Position numbers and translations under genes: made by a program
Assembly (NCBI GenBank): GCA_045586105.1
Contig: JAZMZS010000083.1
Location: 1 to 12,563 of the forward strand
From: JAZMZS01 sp045586105
Lineage (GTDB): Bacteria; Bacillota; Clostridia; Oscillospirales; CAG-272
Length of the DNA: 12,563 bases
Reading direction: 5' to 3'
The notes under the pieces: model-generated
What the model was told of the DNA's origin: nothing
What the model saw: the letters and a program-made list of their open reading frames with translations, nothing else
The model's database searches: none
Part shown: positions 1 through 7,761 of the stretch, piece by piece
Numbering within the stretch: position 1 is the stretch's first letter
Layout: each line of letters starts with the position of its first letter

Positions 1-39
1 CATACGTGATCGCCGACGACTCGCGATCGATCTGACGTA

Positions 40-113
40 TTGCACAATTTATGCAAGCGAGGCTCGAGGATGACAGTCGGGAGGGGCATTCTGCGCATGC
101 ATAATTTACGCAA
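40..113. repeat. Imperfect inverted repeat upstream of the GH43 gene
   Basis: TTGCACAATTTATGCA at 40-55 and TGCATAATTTACGCAA at 98-113 are inverted copies matching at 13 of 16 positions, about 42 bp apart. The ACGCAAT core recurs at 179-185 next to the ribosome binding site. It could be an operator or another repeat remnant. No convincing sigma-A promoter was found in 1-185: TACAAT at 165-170 has no matching -35 box, so transcription may begin outside the window. Confidence 0.3.
53..77 (-). repeat. Fragment of palindromic repeat, inverted copy of the one at 3152
   Basis: The 14 bases at 63-76 (CTCGAGGATGACAG) are the exact reverse complement of 3152-3165, beyond the other end of the first glycosidase gene. 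Similarity continues weakly on the left (GCAAGCGAGG here against the GGAGGGCTTGC segment there). This is read as a decayed copy of an intergenic repeat, facing the opposite way and bracketing the GH43 gene. Confidence 0.5.
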
Positions 114-200
114 TTTCCTATGAGACAAGAAAGTGCCGAAAGGCGGCATTTGCGCTCCGGCTGATACAATGTTATATTACGCAATATGGAGGATAAACAT

Positions 201-2933
201 ATGCGCTATCGCAAATACATTTATACAGCATTGATCCTTATTTTCAGCATGTGTATGCTTTTTGCATCGGCAGACGCCGCCACCAACGGCGGCTACAGTG
301 CGGGAAGCGATGCCGTATATTACGTCAGCAACACCGCAGGCTCAGATTCAAACGCGGGCACGGCTGCCTCGGCTCCGCTGAAGACACTCGGTAAAGCATA
401 CAGCAAAATGACCTCGGGTGGTACGATAGTCATATGCGGCGAGGTCTCTATAGCAAAATCCTTCGTTCCCGCAAATGCAGGCGGAACGGTGGTATACACC
501 TCGGTGCACGGCGGTGTCAACTACGCTTCCTCAAAGGGAGCAAAGCTCCTCATAGGAGCTAACATGGCATTTTTAAACGACACCTACTTTGAAAATATCC
601 GCCTGTACATATCGGCATCCTCCCTCGTTTTTTCGGGAAGATACCACAACTTCGGCTTTGGCACGGGTGTCACGGTCTATAATAACAGCACGGCGAGTGA
701 TTTCGTGTATCCGACAATTATCGGAGGCTACAACAATCCCACCACCGTTGCTATGGGCTCGTCCTCCGCTGACTATACCGTAACAGTAAAGAGCGGCACC
801 TGGCAAAGTGTCTACGGAGGCAACCGTCGTTCCTCGGCATCGAATTCGGTAGGAGAGCTGAGCGGTGACGTTGCTGTTACCATATACGGCGGAAGCTTCA
901 GGGGTGAGGTCAGCGTAACGGGAATGAATGTACACACGGGCAGAGTGTATCTCGGTATAACGGGCGGAACCTTCAACGGAAGACTGCTCCCCTTCAAGCG
1001 TGTCGGAACCATCTCCTCCTCAACACCGCGTACCTCCGCAAGGTATGACGGTGAGGTTCTTATCCGTCTTCGCGCAGGAACCTACAATGCCGACTTCAGA
1101 TTAAGCGAAAAGAACGTATCCGACGTGTATGACACTTACCCCATATACAGCACGACCACCGTTGTTGTCAGAGGCGGAACCTTCAACGGCGGATTCTACG
1201 GCTACGGTATCGTCGGCAGCCTGCTGCTCAAATACGACCCCGACGTTCTTGATGCCGCAAGGATCGACGGCTTCCCGAATATAAAGACGGGAACGCTCAC
1301 CCCTTCCTCCGAGCCCACCGAGCTTTCAAGGTTCAAAGCGCTGATAGGAGACAAATCGGATCCATATGTGATCGAGCGGGATGACGTATATTATTATTGC
1401 TTTTCCTCCGTGGAGACCGTGGACGGCGTGACCGTACCCGCGATCAAGATCGCGGCACACGGAACAGCCGCCTTCGGCAATCTGTCAAAGCAGTGCCGCA
1501 CGGTGTTTACCTCGGCGGATACCGATATATCCAATGCAAAAAAGGAGTATTGGGCGCCCGAGCTTCATTATTTTGATGCAGCAACTGTCGGCTCGGCAAA
1601 CGCAGGCTGGTACATATATTTTGCCGCAGACAACGGAGACAACGCAAACCACCGTATGTACGTTCTGCGTGCTACCGATCCCGAGAATCCCCTCTCCGAC
1701 TACAAGATGATAGGCAAGATCACCGACAGCACCAACCGCTGGGCTATCGATGCAACCGTGCTTCAGCTCGGCGGCAAGCTCTATTTCGTGTGGTCGGGAT
1801 GGCAGGGCAGCTCGAACGTTGCGCAGAATATCTATATCGCTTCAATGTCCAACCCCTGGACAGTATCGGGCAGCAGAGTACTTCTCTCCTCCCCCGCATA
1901 TTCGTGGGAAACGCAGGGCTCACCCGACGTAAATGAAGGTCCGCAGATATTGCAGTATAAGGGCTCTACGCATATCGTCTATTCGGCAAGCGGAAGCTGG
2001 GATCAGTATTACTGCTACGGCATGCTCACTCTCACAGGCTCTGATCCCCTCTCGGCATCATCATGGACTAAGGCAAGCTCTCCCGTATTCTCCTCGGGCA
2101 ACGGCATGTACGGTCCGGGACACGGAAGCTTCGTCGAGGGCGAGGACGGTGAGTGGTTCATGATCTACCACGCAAATCCCTCGCTTAACGTTCCCGAAGG
2201 CTCCTCGTGGTGGACGGAGCGAAACATCTATGCTAAGAAATTCACCTTCACTACCAAGACCGTAGGCGGAAAAACCGTATATTACCCCGTCTTCGGAGCC
2301 CCCGTGAGCCATACGGGAGAGACCTTTGCACAGGTGCGTACCGCCGACTATCATGCGGCAGGCAAGCACTTCTATTCCCCTGTAGCTAACTCCATAGACG
2401 GTAAGGTAACGGTGCATACGCGTTACTGCTATATCTGCGGAGCAAACGAGCAGGTCTCGGTCTCCTTCCCCGCAAAGCCCGCCTTCACGCTCAGCTCCGC
2501 ACAAAGCTCCGTCACGGTCAAGTGGGATAGCATCGCAGGTGCGGACGGCTACAAGATCTGGCGAAAGGCTCCCGGCGAAAGTACGTATTCGGCACTTACC
2601 GCAATATACGATCCCGATGCCGTCAGCTACACGGACACGGAGCTTCTCACAGGCTCGAGATATTGCTATCTCATTCGTGCGTTTTACAAGGATGCGGCAG
2701 GAAGCATCCACTTCAGCGAATCCTCGGGCGGTAAAGAGGTATATACCGAAAGCGTACCCGGAGATATGGACGGAGACGGAAAAGCCTCCAACACCGATAT
2801 CACACTTTTTGTAAGAGTGCTTTCGGGCTGGAATGAAAGCTATATCCCCCGCAACGCAGACGGCGACGGCGACGGCAAAATAACGAACCGCGATGCCGTT
2901 ATGCTGATTCGGAAGCACGCAGGCTGGGATTGA
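201..2933 (+). CDS. Secreted dockerin-bearing GH43 glycosidase (arabinofuranosidase/arabinanase type) with N-terminal beta-helix
   Basis: Extracellular glycosidase of 910 residues, probably removing arabinose from pectic arabinan or arabinoxylan. The start is ATG 201, since an in-frame ATG at 186 overlaps the GGAGG ribosome binding site (188-192), which sits 8 nt before ATG 201. Order: signal peptide (about 1-26); a beta-helix-like region (about 40-340) with repeated G-T/S-F/W turns near residues 198, 230, 255, 292 and 325; a GH43 five-bladed propeller (about 385-660); a linker with a C-x-x-C pair (CYIC, near 743); an Fn3-like domain (about 757-848); and a type I dockerin (about 853-910). All three GH43 acidic residues are visible: base D387 in SDPYV, modulator D517 in WAIDAT and acid E579 in VNEGP. 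The WAPE motif and the YGPGH stretch recall GH43 exo-arabinofuranosidases. Both dockerin calcium loops keep D at positions 1, 3, 5 and 12, but position 9 is S or T rather than N. Fold and class are firm, the exact substrate is inferred. Confidence 0.88.
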   Translation: MRYRKYIYTALILIFSMCMLFASADAATNGGYSAGSDAVYYVSNTAGSDSNAGTAASAPLKTLGKAYSKMTSGGTIVICGEVSIAKSFVPANAGGTVVYTSVHGGVNYASSKGAKLLIGANMAFLNDTYFENIRLYISASSLVFSGRYHNFGFGTGVTVYNNSTASDFVYPTIIGGYNNPTTVAMGSSSADYTVTVKSGTWQSVYGGNRRSSASNSVGELSGDVAVTIYGGSFRGEVSVTGMNVHTGRVYLGITGGTFNGRLLPFKRVGTISSSTPRTSARYDGEVLIRLRAGTYNADFRLSEKNVSDVYDTYPIYSTTTVVVRGGTFNGGFYGYGIVGSLLLKYDPDVLDAARIDGFPNIKTGTLTPSSEPTELSRFKALIGDKSDPYVIERDDVYYYCFSSVETVDGVTVPAIKIAAHGTAAFGNLSKQCRTVFTSADTDISNAKKEYWAPELHYFDAATVGSANAGWYIYFAADNGDNANHRMYVLRATDPENPLSDYKMIGKITDSTNRWAIDATVLQLGGKLYFVWSGWQGSSNVAQNIYIASMSNPWTVSGSRVLLSSPAYSWETQGSPDVNEGPQILQYKGSTHIVYSASGSWDQYYCYGMLTLTGSDPLSASSWTKASSPVFSSGNGMYGPGHGSFVEGEDGEWFMIYHANPSLNVPEGSSWWTERNIYAKKFTFTTKTVGGKTVYYPVFGAPVSHTGETFAQVRTADYHAAGKHFYSPVANSIDGKVTVHTRYCYICGANEQVSVSFPAKPAFTLSSAQSSVTVKWDSIAGADGYKIWRKAPGESTYSALTAIYDPDAVSYTDTELLTGSRYCYLIRAFYKDAAGSIHFSESSGGKEVYTESVPGDMDGDGKASNTDITLFVRVLSGWNESYIPRNADGDGDGKITNRDAVMLIRKHAGWD

Positions 2934-2961
2934 CAAGGCAAGCATCCGGAAAAATAAATCC

Positions 2962-2997
2962 AAAAAGGGAGCTCTTTTGCAAAAAGCTCCCTTTTTT
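2962..2997 (+). terminator. Rho-independent terminator of the GH43 gene
   Basis: AAAAAGGGAGCT (2962-2973) pairs with AGCTCCCTTTTT (from 2985), and the T run follows directly. It lies 28 bp after the stop codon, so the GH43 gene and the next glycosidase are separate transcription units. The A/T-flanked stem should also work on the other strand. Confidence 0.85.
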
Positions 2998-3070
2998 GCT
3001 GCATCGATCATTGCATTTTGCCCCGCAAAAGGGGGGAAGCGCAAATTGTCGACGGATGAGCGTAGCGTAG

Positions 3071-3125
3071 CCTTCCCCGACCGGGGGAGGGGACCGTGGT
3101 GCACGGTGGATGAGGTCGCTCCGTA
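3071..3125 (-). repeat. Structured intergenic repeat, inverted relative to the copy at 7535
   Basis: The reverse complement of 3108-3125 is identical over 18 nt to 7535-7552. The adjoining hairpin is ACCGTG/CACGGT with loop GTG at 3093-3107. Its counterpart at 7553-7567 has a different sequence but the same six-pair stem and three-base loop. A second stem, CCTTCCCC/GGGGGAGG, lies at 3071-3090. Confidence 0.65.
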
Positions 3126-3151
3126 GGGGTTAAGCGTCGCCTCCACCCCCG

Positions 3152-3190
3152 CTGTCATCCTCGAGGGAGGGCTTGCCCGACCGAAGGATC
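3152..3190 (+). repeat. Palindromic intergenic repeat with ATCCT...AGGAT ends
   Basis: ATCCT (3157-3161) pairs with AGGAT (3185-3189) around an inner GGGC-TTG-CCC-type hairpin. The left 14 nt occur inverted at 63-76. The GTCATCCT...GAAGGATCT form is familiar to me from intergenic DNA of many Clostridia; that is recollection, not a search result. Confidence 0.55.
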
Positions 3191-3211
3191 TGAGCGGGAG
3201 ATGAAAGTACC

Positions 3212-3278
3212 GGCTATGCTTCGCTCCGTTTCGATAGTTTTATAATACATTTGATTTTCGCATATGCGAAAATCCTCC
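3212..3278 (+). repeat. 67-bp intergenic repeat, copy 1 (copy 2 at 7762)
   Basis: It shares GGCTATGCT, then TAGTTTTATAATA (3235-3247), ATTTGATTTT and GCGAAAATC with 7762-7830, in the same order and spacing. The right end is a perfect 22-nt palindrome (3253-3274: GATTTTCGCAT and its complement). Copy 2 keeps GATTTT/AAAATC but has a different hairpin tip. Confidence 0.7.
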
Positions 3279-3279
3279 T

Positions 3280-3340
3280 TCACTCCACCGAAGGTGGAAC
3301 TTCACTCCGCGGCAGCAGAACTTCACCCACCTACGGTGCC
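3280..3340 (+). repeat. Small GAA-loop hairpins separated by AACTTCAC spacers
   Basis: Three near-tandem units: CTTCAC followed by CCACC-GAA-GGTGG (3285-3297), AACTTCACT with a GC-rich insert, and AACTTCAC followed by CACC-TAC-GGTG (3328-3338). A related hairpin, GCACC-GAA-GGTGC, is at 7887-7899, where the closing pair is changed on both sides. Confidence 0.5.
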
Positions 3341-3348
3341 TTCTTCTA

Positions 3349-3369
3349 CCCCAAGCAATGCGAGCATTA
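3349..3369 (+). repeat. CCCCAAGC hairpin module, 3'-truncated copy (full copy at 12508)
   Basis: CCCCAAG-C-AATGC-GA-GCATT-A matches 12508-12528 except at paired positions. The inner stem AATGC/GCATT corresponds to GATGC/GCATC there. The closing CTTGGG half of the outer stem is missing here, so the module looks broken at its right edge. Confidence 0.5.
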
Positions 3370-3514
3370 TTCCATAGACGCCGGGGACATTTATAACTTT
3401 GTTATTTGATAATATAGTTAAATTGTATGAAAACCGATATGTTTGTTTGTATCTTTTGCGTTTTATGTCAAATTTGAATATTGCATTATGACATCCTGAT
3501 GATGCATTGCTACA

Positions 3515-3543
3515 TTGAAAACACACCCCTGTTACATTATCAT
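3515..3543 (+). promoter_or_regulatory. Sigma-A promoter of the GH93-like gene
   Basis: TTGAAA (3515-3520, 5 of 6 matches to TTGACA), a 17-bp spacer, then TATCAT (3538-3543, 5 of 6 to TATAAT). Transcription would begin near 3550 and leave a leader of about 58 nt. The -35 box coincides with an in-frame TTG that could be mistaken for the start codon. The promoter argues that translation begins at ATG 3608. Confidence 0.75.
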
Positions 3544-3607
3544 AGATAATAGTATTTACGAAAGGTATGCTTTCACAATAAAAACAATTTACATCTATGG
3601 AGGAATT

Positions 3608-6600
3608 ATGATCAAGGCAAGAACCAGATTATTGTGCGCCCTGCTGGCGTTTGTGACGGTCTTATCGGGGTTGGCATTCCCTTCTGCCGTCTTCGCATCC
3701 GCCGCAAGCGGAGGGCTGCACAGCATAGCCGAGCTCAACCGTGAGACCGACGCGATCGATTCTCACAGCACAGAGACCGCGCTCAGCACGCTCGAGCTCG
3801 ACTACCGCAGATCCTACAAAATAGACAACGACGAGATGATAAGCTCGGGCTCTATGTGGTATCCGAGGATCAAAAGGCTCGCAGACGGCACATACATCCT
3901 CTTTTTCCAGGACGGACGTTACGGAGGTAACGTATTCTACACACGCTCTGCGGATGCAAAGAACTGGGACACACCGTCAAAGCTCTACTCTTCCCATCTT
4001 ACCTACAATAACACCTACATGCGCAACTACGCTAACTGCGACGCGATCCAGCTAAAGGACGGAACTCTGCTCACGGCGGCAATATTCCACGCCGTCAAGA
4101 AGGACGAGAGCTCAGCTTCCCCGAGCCGTTTCCTCATGAGCGAAAAGGGTATCGTGCTCAGACGCTCCTCCGACGGAGGCAGGAGCTGGTCAGAGCAGGA
4201 GGTGCTCTACAACGGAAGATGCTGGGAGCCGAGCTTCCTTCAGCTTCCCGACGGTACTGTACAGCTGTACTTCACTCAGAGCGCGCCCAAGGATGCTGTT
4301 TACAAGACCGAAATGGGAAACAACGTCTCGAGCGGTGTCGGTATGATAACTTCCTCTGACGGAGGTAAGAGCTGGGCTCCCCGCGTATTGACCTACCCCT
4401 ACGTTACCCGGAATATTGCTGCCCAGCCTATATATGAGGAGAACGGCATAACCATGATGACCGACCAGATGCCCGTCGCCGTGCTCCTGCATGACAACGA
4501 GACCATACTCATGACTGCCGAGAGCCTGCTCCCCGACAAGAGCTCCCACAGCGTAAGCATCATAAGATCTCACGATTTCTTCAGCACGCATCTCGAGGAG
4601 AACGAGTACGGTCCCGAGGACAGAGATGACTTCGCGGTGACCGGAGCAAGCCCGTACATTGCGCTCTTCCCCTCGGGTGAAACGGTACTGTCCGCATTCG
4701 CATGGCTCAGACACAATCTGTATATCGGAAACTCACTCGGAACCGAATTCAATTTTGATCGGATATTCGATCCTATGCCTCATCAGGAGGTAGCAATGTG
4801 GGGAGATCTGTTCGTCGCTGACGCACACACTCTGCTCACATCCGCAGGCGATACTATAGTGGACGAGAATGAAACGACCAACCTCAACTCCACCGGTATC
4901 GGCGTATCCACGATCATACTCAACCACAGAATAGATGCAAAGACCGCAGCCGTCACCGTAGACGGTTATACCTCCGACTGGGATGATAACACGGACGCGC
5001 TGTTTGTCGGAAGCGTATCTCAGGCACAGAGCTCAATTCGCGCAGCTCACGACGCAAGCAACATATATCTGCTCGCAGAGGTCATGGACAATAACATCAA
5101 CTCCTCCGACACTGTTGCAGTATATCTCGCGGCAGACGGCGCGGATATTGCATACCGTCTGACCGTGACCGCAAGCGGCAGCGTCAAGCTCCAGAAGATA
5201 TCCGCCTCCGGCTCTGTAACGACCGTAAGCGGCGCTTCGGCAAAGATCAAGCTCTACGGAACGAAGGACAATACCTCGGATACCGATTCCGGCTACGTGA
5301 TCGAGGCGCAGATCCCCGCTTCTCTGTTCGGAAGCGCAAACACGCTCCGCACCTTCGTCAAGCTGACAAACAAGGACGGCTCGACCAAGTATGATGCCGA
5401 CATATTCGACGGAACCACCGAATCGGACAAGAGCACCTGGCACAAGATATTCCTCTCCGGCGCCGTCTGCGATACCGCGCCCGGCTCCTCCGACACTACC
5501 CCCGCTCCCGCATGGGACGGTGTGAGCGCATCCATCGACTGGTACGTAAAGAACACCGGCGCAAGTGAATTCTTCATCTCTACTCCCGCACAGCTGTACG
5601 GACTGTCGGTATTGTGCGGTCACTTTGAGAAGGTGGTCAGCGTAAACGGCGACTCGAAGATATACTACGATTCAAACTGCAACGTCATATTCGACAAATC
5701 CGGAATAACATCAAGCACGGCTTCCGTCGCGGCAACAAAATTTGCCGGAAAGAAGATCCGTCTGTGCGCCGACATAGACCTCGGCGGACATCCCTTCCTT
5801 CCGATAGGAAGCACGGGATCCTTCCAAGCGGCGATATTTGACGGAAACTCTCACAAGATAAAAAATCTTTACGTCACACCCGCAACAGCACAGCACAAGA
5901 CCCAGCCGAAGCAGTACTACTACGGACTGTTTGCCGCTACCGCTTCAAGCTGCTTGGTACAGGATCTGACGCTTGAGAACCTACGCTTTGACCTGACCGT
6001 ACCCGCCGCCGCAACAAGCGTGTATACGGGCGGTATCGTTGCATATCTGGCAGGCACCTCCCGCCTGTGTGACTGTACGGTAGACGGTCTCGGCATCAAC
6101 TATGATCCTGCGGCAGGCTTCACCCCCACGGGAGTAATGATCGGTGCGGCTGTAGGTAAGTACGAATCAACGCAAAAGCAGGCAAACATACACGTATACG
6201 GCTTTGAGCTTTCAAATCCTCAGTCCCTCGATAACTACACCATCTCGGATTCGAAGCTCTACGGAAAGATAGTTAAATCAGGCATCACCGCATCCTTTGC
6301 GTATTCTCACGTCACCGACAAGGCACAGCCGAGGATCCGCGAGGAATGGGACGGCGTCACAGCCAACATAGGCTGGTATGCAAAGAACACCTCGGAGAGC
6401 ACCTTCATGATAAGAACGGCAGAGGAGCTCTACGGACTGTCCGTGCTCACAGGCCATTATGAAAAGGCGGCAAGCGTCAAAGGCGACTCGCGCGTCTACT
6501 ATGACGAGGAGTACAACGTCATCCTCGATGCTTCGCTCATCACGGAACAGACCCCCTACGTCGCCGCGACCAAGCTTGATGCAAAGACAGTAAAGCTCAA

Positions 6601-7342
6601 CGCCAATATTGACCTCGCGGGCAAGGCGTTCCTTCCCATAGGAACGACAGGCTCGTTTAAGGGAGCTGTGTTCGACGGTCAGGGATGTACGGTGTCGAAT
6701 TTCACCGTTTCAAGCGAGCAGGCAGCCCACAAAACGGTGATCGGACAGTACTATTACGGTTTCTTTGCCACTATCGCCGCATCCTGTAAGGTGCGCAACC
6801 TCAACCTCGAGAATATCACTCTCAACATAGACACCCCCGCAGCAGGCAAGAGCATATACGCAGGCGGAATCACCGCTTACGCCGCTTCCGGCACCTCGAT
6901 CCGGGACTGCAGCGTCAACGGCGTGACCGTAAATTACGCATCGAAGGCAACCGCTCCCACAGGCGTGATGATAGGTGCTGTTATCGGTAAGCTCGAGACC
7001 TCCGCCAACAGCAATAACATCGTCTGCCTCGGATATGACTTCTATGATACGGCAAGCCTCGGCAACTATACGACGCACAGCTCGCTGATCTACGGAAAAG
7101 CAGCCTCCTCCTCGATAAAGCCGAGCTTCACCAACTGCTCCGTAACGAGAGCAATGCGTGCCGATTACGGCGATTATAACGCCGACGGCAGCATCACAAA
7201 TGCCGATCTCACTCTGCTCATCAGGTATCTGTCGGGACACAGGATCGAGCACGCGGTCTTCGACATCACAAGCGACAAGAAGGTATCGAACAGAGATGCC
7301 ATCCGCATCATTAACCTGCTGACCGATCCGCATATGCCGTAA
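3608..7342 (+). CDS. Secreted dockerin-bearing Asp-box propeller glycosidase (GH93-like) with CBM9-like and tandem GLUG-type domains
   Basis: Extracellular protein of 1244 residues. Start ATG 3608 follows GGAGG (3599-3603) by 4 nt and opens a signal peptide (about 1-33). A sialidase-like six-bladed propeller covers about 75-440, with Asp boxes SSDGGRSW (187-194) and SSDGGKSW (249-256) and a weaker one near 113. E207 in the CWEPS motif followed by LPDG, and E305 in ILMTAES after MPV, resemble the acid and nucleophile regions of GH93 exo-1,5-arabinanases. The sialidase FRIP motif is only loosely matched (YPRI), so GH93 is preferred over GH33. Next come a CBM9/DOMON-like domain (about 449-617), two tandem copies of a roughly 270-residue GLUG-type domain starting at WDGV (636 and 914), and a dockerin (about 1186-1240) whose second calcium loop is degenerate (DITSDKKVSNRD). 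With the neighbouring GH43 it suggests arabinan breakdown. Architecture is clear, substrate is inferred. Confidence 0.85.
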   Translation: MIKARTRLLCALLAFVTVLSGLAFPSAVFASAASGGLHSIAELNRETDAIDSHSTETALSTLELDYRRSYKIDNDEMISSGSMWYPRIKRLADGTYILFFQDGRYGGNVFYTRSADAKNWDTPSKLYSSHLTYNNTYMRNYANCDAIQLKDGTLLTAAIFHAVKKDESSASPSRFLMSEKGIVLRRSSDGGRSWSEQEVLYNGRCWEPSFLQLPDGTVQLYFTQSAPKDAVYKTEMGNNVSSGVGMITSSDGGKSWAPRVLTYPYVTRNIAAQPIYEENGITMMTDQMPVAVLLHDNETILMTAESLLPDKSSHSVSIIRSHDFFSTHLEENEYGPEDRDDFAVTGASPYIALFPSGETVLSAFAWLRHNLYIGNSLGTEFNFDRIFDPMPHQEVAMWGDLFVADAHTLLTSAGDTIVDENETTNLNSTGIGVSTIILNHRIDAKTAAVTVDGYTSDWDDNTDALFVGSVSQAQSSIRAAHDASNIYLLAEVMDNNINSSDTVAVYLAADGADIAYRLTVTASGSVKLQKISASGSVTTVSGASAKIKLYGTKDNTSDTDSGYVIEAQIPASLFGSANTLRTFVKLTNKDGSTKYDADIFDGTTESDKSTWHKIFLSGAVCDTAPGSSDTTPAPAWDGVSASIDWYVKNTGASEFFISTPAQLYGLSVLCGHFEKVVSVNGDSKIYYDSNCNVIFDKSGITSSTASVAATKFAGKKIRLCADIDLGGHPFLPIGSTGSFQAAIFDGNSHKIKNLYVTPATAQHKTQPKQYYYGLFAATASSCLVQDLTLENLRFDLTVPAAATSVYTGGIVAYLAGTSRLCDCTVDGLGINYDPAAGFTPTGVMIGAAVGKYESTQKQANIHVYGFELSNPQSLDNYTISDSKLYGKIVKSGITASFAYSHVTDKAQPRIREEWDGVTANIGWYAKNTSESTFMIRTAEELYGLSVLTGHYEKAASVKGDSRVYYDEEYNVILDASLITEQTPYVAATKLDAKTVKLNANIDLAGKAFLPIGTTGSFKGAVFDGQGCTVSNFTVSSEQAAHKTVIGQYYYGFFATIAASCKVRNLNLENITLNIDTPAAGKSIYAGGITAYAASGTSIRDCSVNGVTVNYASKATAPTGVMIGAVIGKLETSANSNNIVCLGYDFYDTASLGNYTTHSSLIYGKAASSSIKPSFTNCSVTRAMRADYGDYNADGSITNADLTLLIRYLSGHRIEHAVFDITSDKKVSNRDAIRIINLLTDPHMP
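5513..7144 (+). repeat. Tandem duplication inside the GH93-like gene
   Basis: Segments 5513-6346 and 6347-7144 encode two homologous domains. Each opens with WDGV and shares LYGLSVL, VAAT, NIDL or DIDL, FLPIG-TGSF, QYYYG and PTGVMIGA in the same order, with about half the residues alike. Codons have diverged, so the duplication is old and maintained. The GG-x-x-AY and C-x-V-x-G patterns recall GLUG repeats of bacterial surface proteins. Confidence 0.75.
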
Positions 7343-7371
7343 GCATAGGCACCCGCGGCAAAGAATTAAAC

Positions 7372-7425
7372 AAGTCGGACACATCTTTTCGTGCCTTAGC
7401 ACGGTGATGTGTCCGGCTTTTGTTT
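7372..7425 (+). terminator. Rho-independent terminator of the GH93-like gene
   Basis: A long hairpin: AAGTCGGACACATC (7372-7385) pairs with GATGTGTCCGGCTT (7406-7419, one T-G wobble), with an inner CGTGC/GCACG stem (7390-7394 with 7399-7403) and loop CTTA. TTTTGTTTT follows. It begins 29 bp after the stop codon. Confidence 0.85.
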
Positions 7426-7534
7426 TACGGAATATAGTATCGGAGACGGTTTGCGCAGAAAGAGACTTTTGATTTGTAAACGCTACGCTCGGTGCCGTCT
7501 GTTAGTGCCTCGTTCGGTGTCGTCGCTGAGGCGT

Positions 7535-7572
7535 TACGGAGCGACCTCATCCGTCGCCTTCGGCGGTCCCCT
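7535..7572 (+). repeat. Structured intergenic repeat, copy of 3071-3125 in the other orientation
   Basis: TACGGAGCGACCTCATCC (7535-7552) followed by the hairpin GTCGCC-TTC-GGCGGT (7553-7567) and TCCCCT. Relative to the copy near 3100 the stem bases change on both sides, so pairing is kept. Confidence 0.65.
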
Positions 7573-7661
7573 GTCTCGCTGCGGCTCGGTCACGCTCGGG
7601 CTTCGTGTGCCGTTTTGGCTGTCATTCACTCCCCTCGCGCGCTGCGCTTCCCACCGGGGAT

Positions 7662-7700
7662 AAGTGAGACTCCAAATCTTTGATTTGGCAAGTCGAACTT
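7662..7700 (+). repeat. GA-internal-loop hairpin repeat, copy 1
   Basis: Pairing as read: AAGT (7662-7665) with ACTT (7697-7700); GA opposite GA; GACT (7668-7671) with AGTC (7691-7694); a two-base bulge CA on the right; CCAAATC (7672-7678) with GATTTGG (7682-7688); loop TTT. The same plan occurs at 12373-12411 and 12413-12450 with compensatory changes. All three copies lie in non-coding gaps. Confidence 0.75.
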
Positions 7701-7761
7701 ATACAAGGGAGCGACACGCCTATCATTTGTTAAGCGTAGAAAGGCGTGGAGCGAGTCGTAT

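Larger units (their letters stand above)
2998..3514. other. Non-coding repeat patchwork between the two glycosidase genes
   Basis: No credible gene here; open frames are in repeat DNA and lack ribosome binding sites. From left to right it holds a hairpin 3071-3090 (CCTTCCCC against GGGGGAGG), a hairpin 3093-3107, the 18-nt segment 3108-3125 repeated inverted at 7535, a repeat with ends ATCCT/AGGAT (3157-3189), a 67-bp repeat shared with 7762 (3212-3278), GAA-loop hairpins within AACTTCAC spacers (3280-3340), and a hairpin module at 3349 shared with 12508. From about 3375 the base composition turns AT-rich towards the promoter at 3515. Confidence 0.7.

Noticed and set aside
186..200. ATG at 186 as start of the GH43 gene
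   Set aside because: Its first codons are the GGAGG ribosome binding site for ATG 201, and nothing resembling a binding site precedes 186.
2061..3158. 365-residue open frame on the minus strand across the end of the GH43 gene
   Set aside because: It is antisense to a clear coding region, has no family resemblance, and runs through a terminator and repeat DNA.
2998..3514. Possible CRISPR or tandem-repeat array in the repeat-rich gap
   Set aside because: Units differ in sequence and spacing, with no constant direct repeat of 23-40 bp and no cas genes.
3597..3611. Four-codon upstream frame (MEEL) whose stop overlaps the start of the GH93-like gene
   Set aside because: It arises from the ribosome binding site itself (ATGGAGG) and has no initiation signal of its own.
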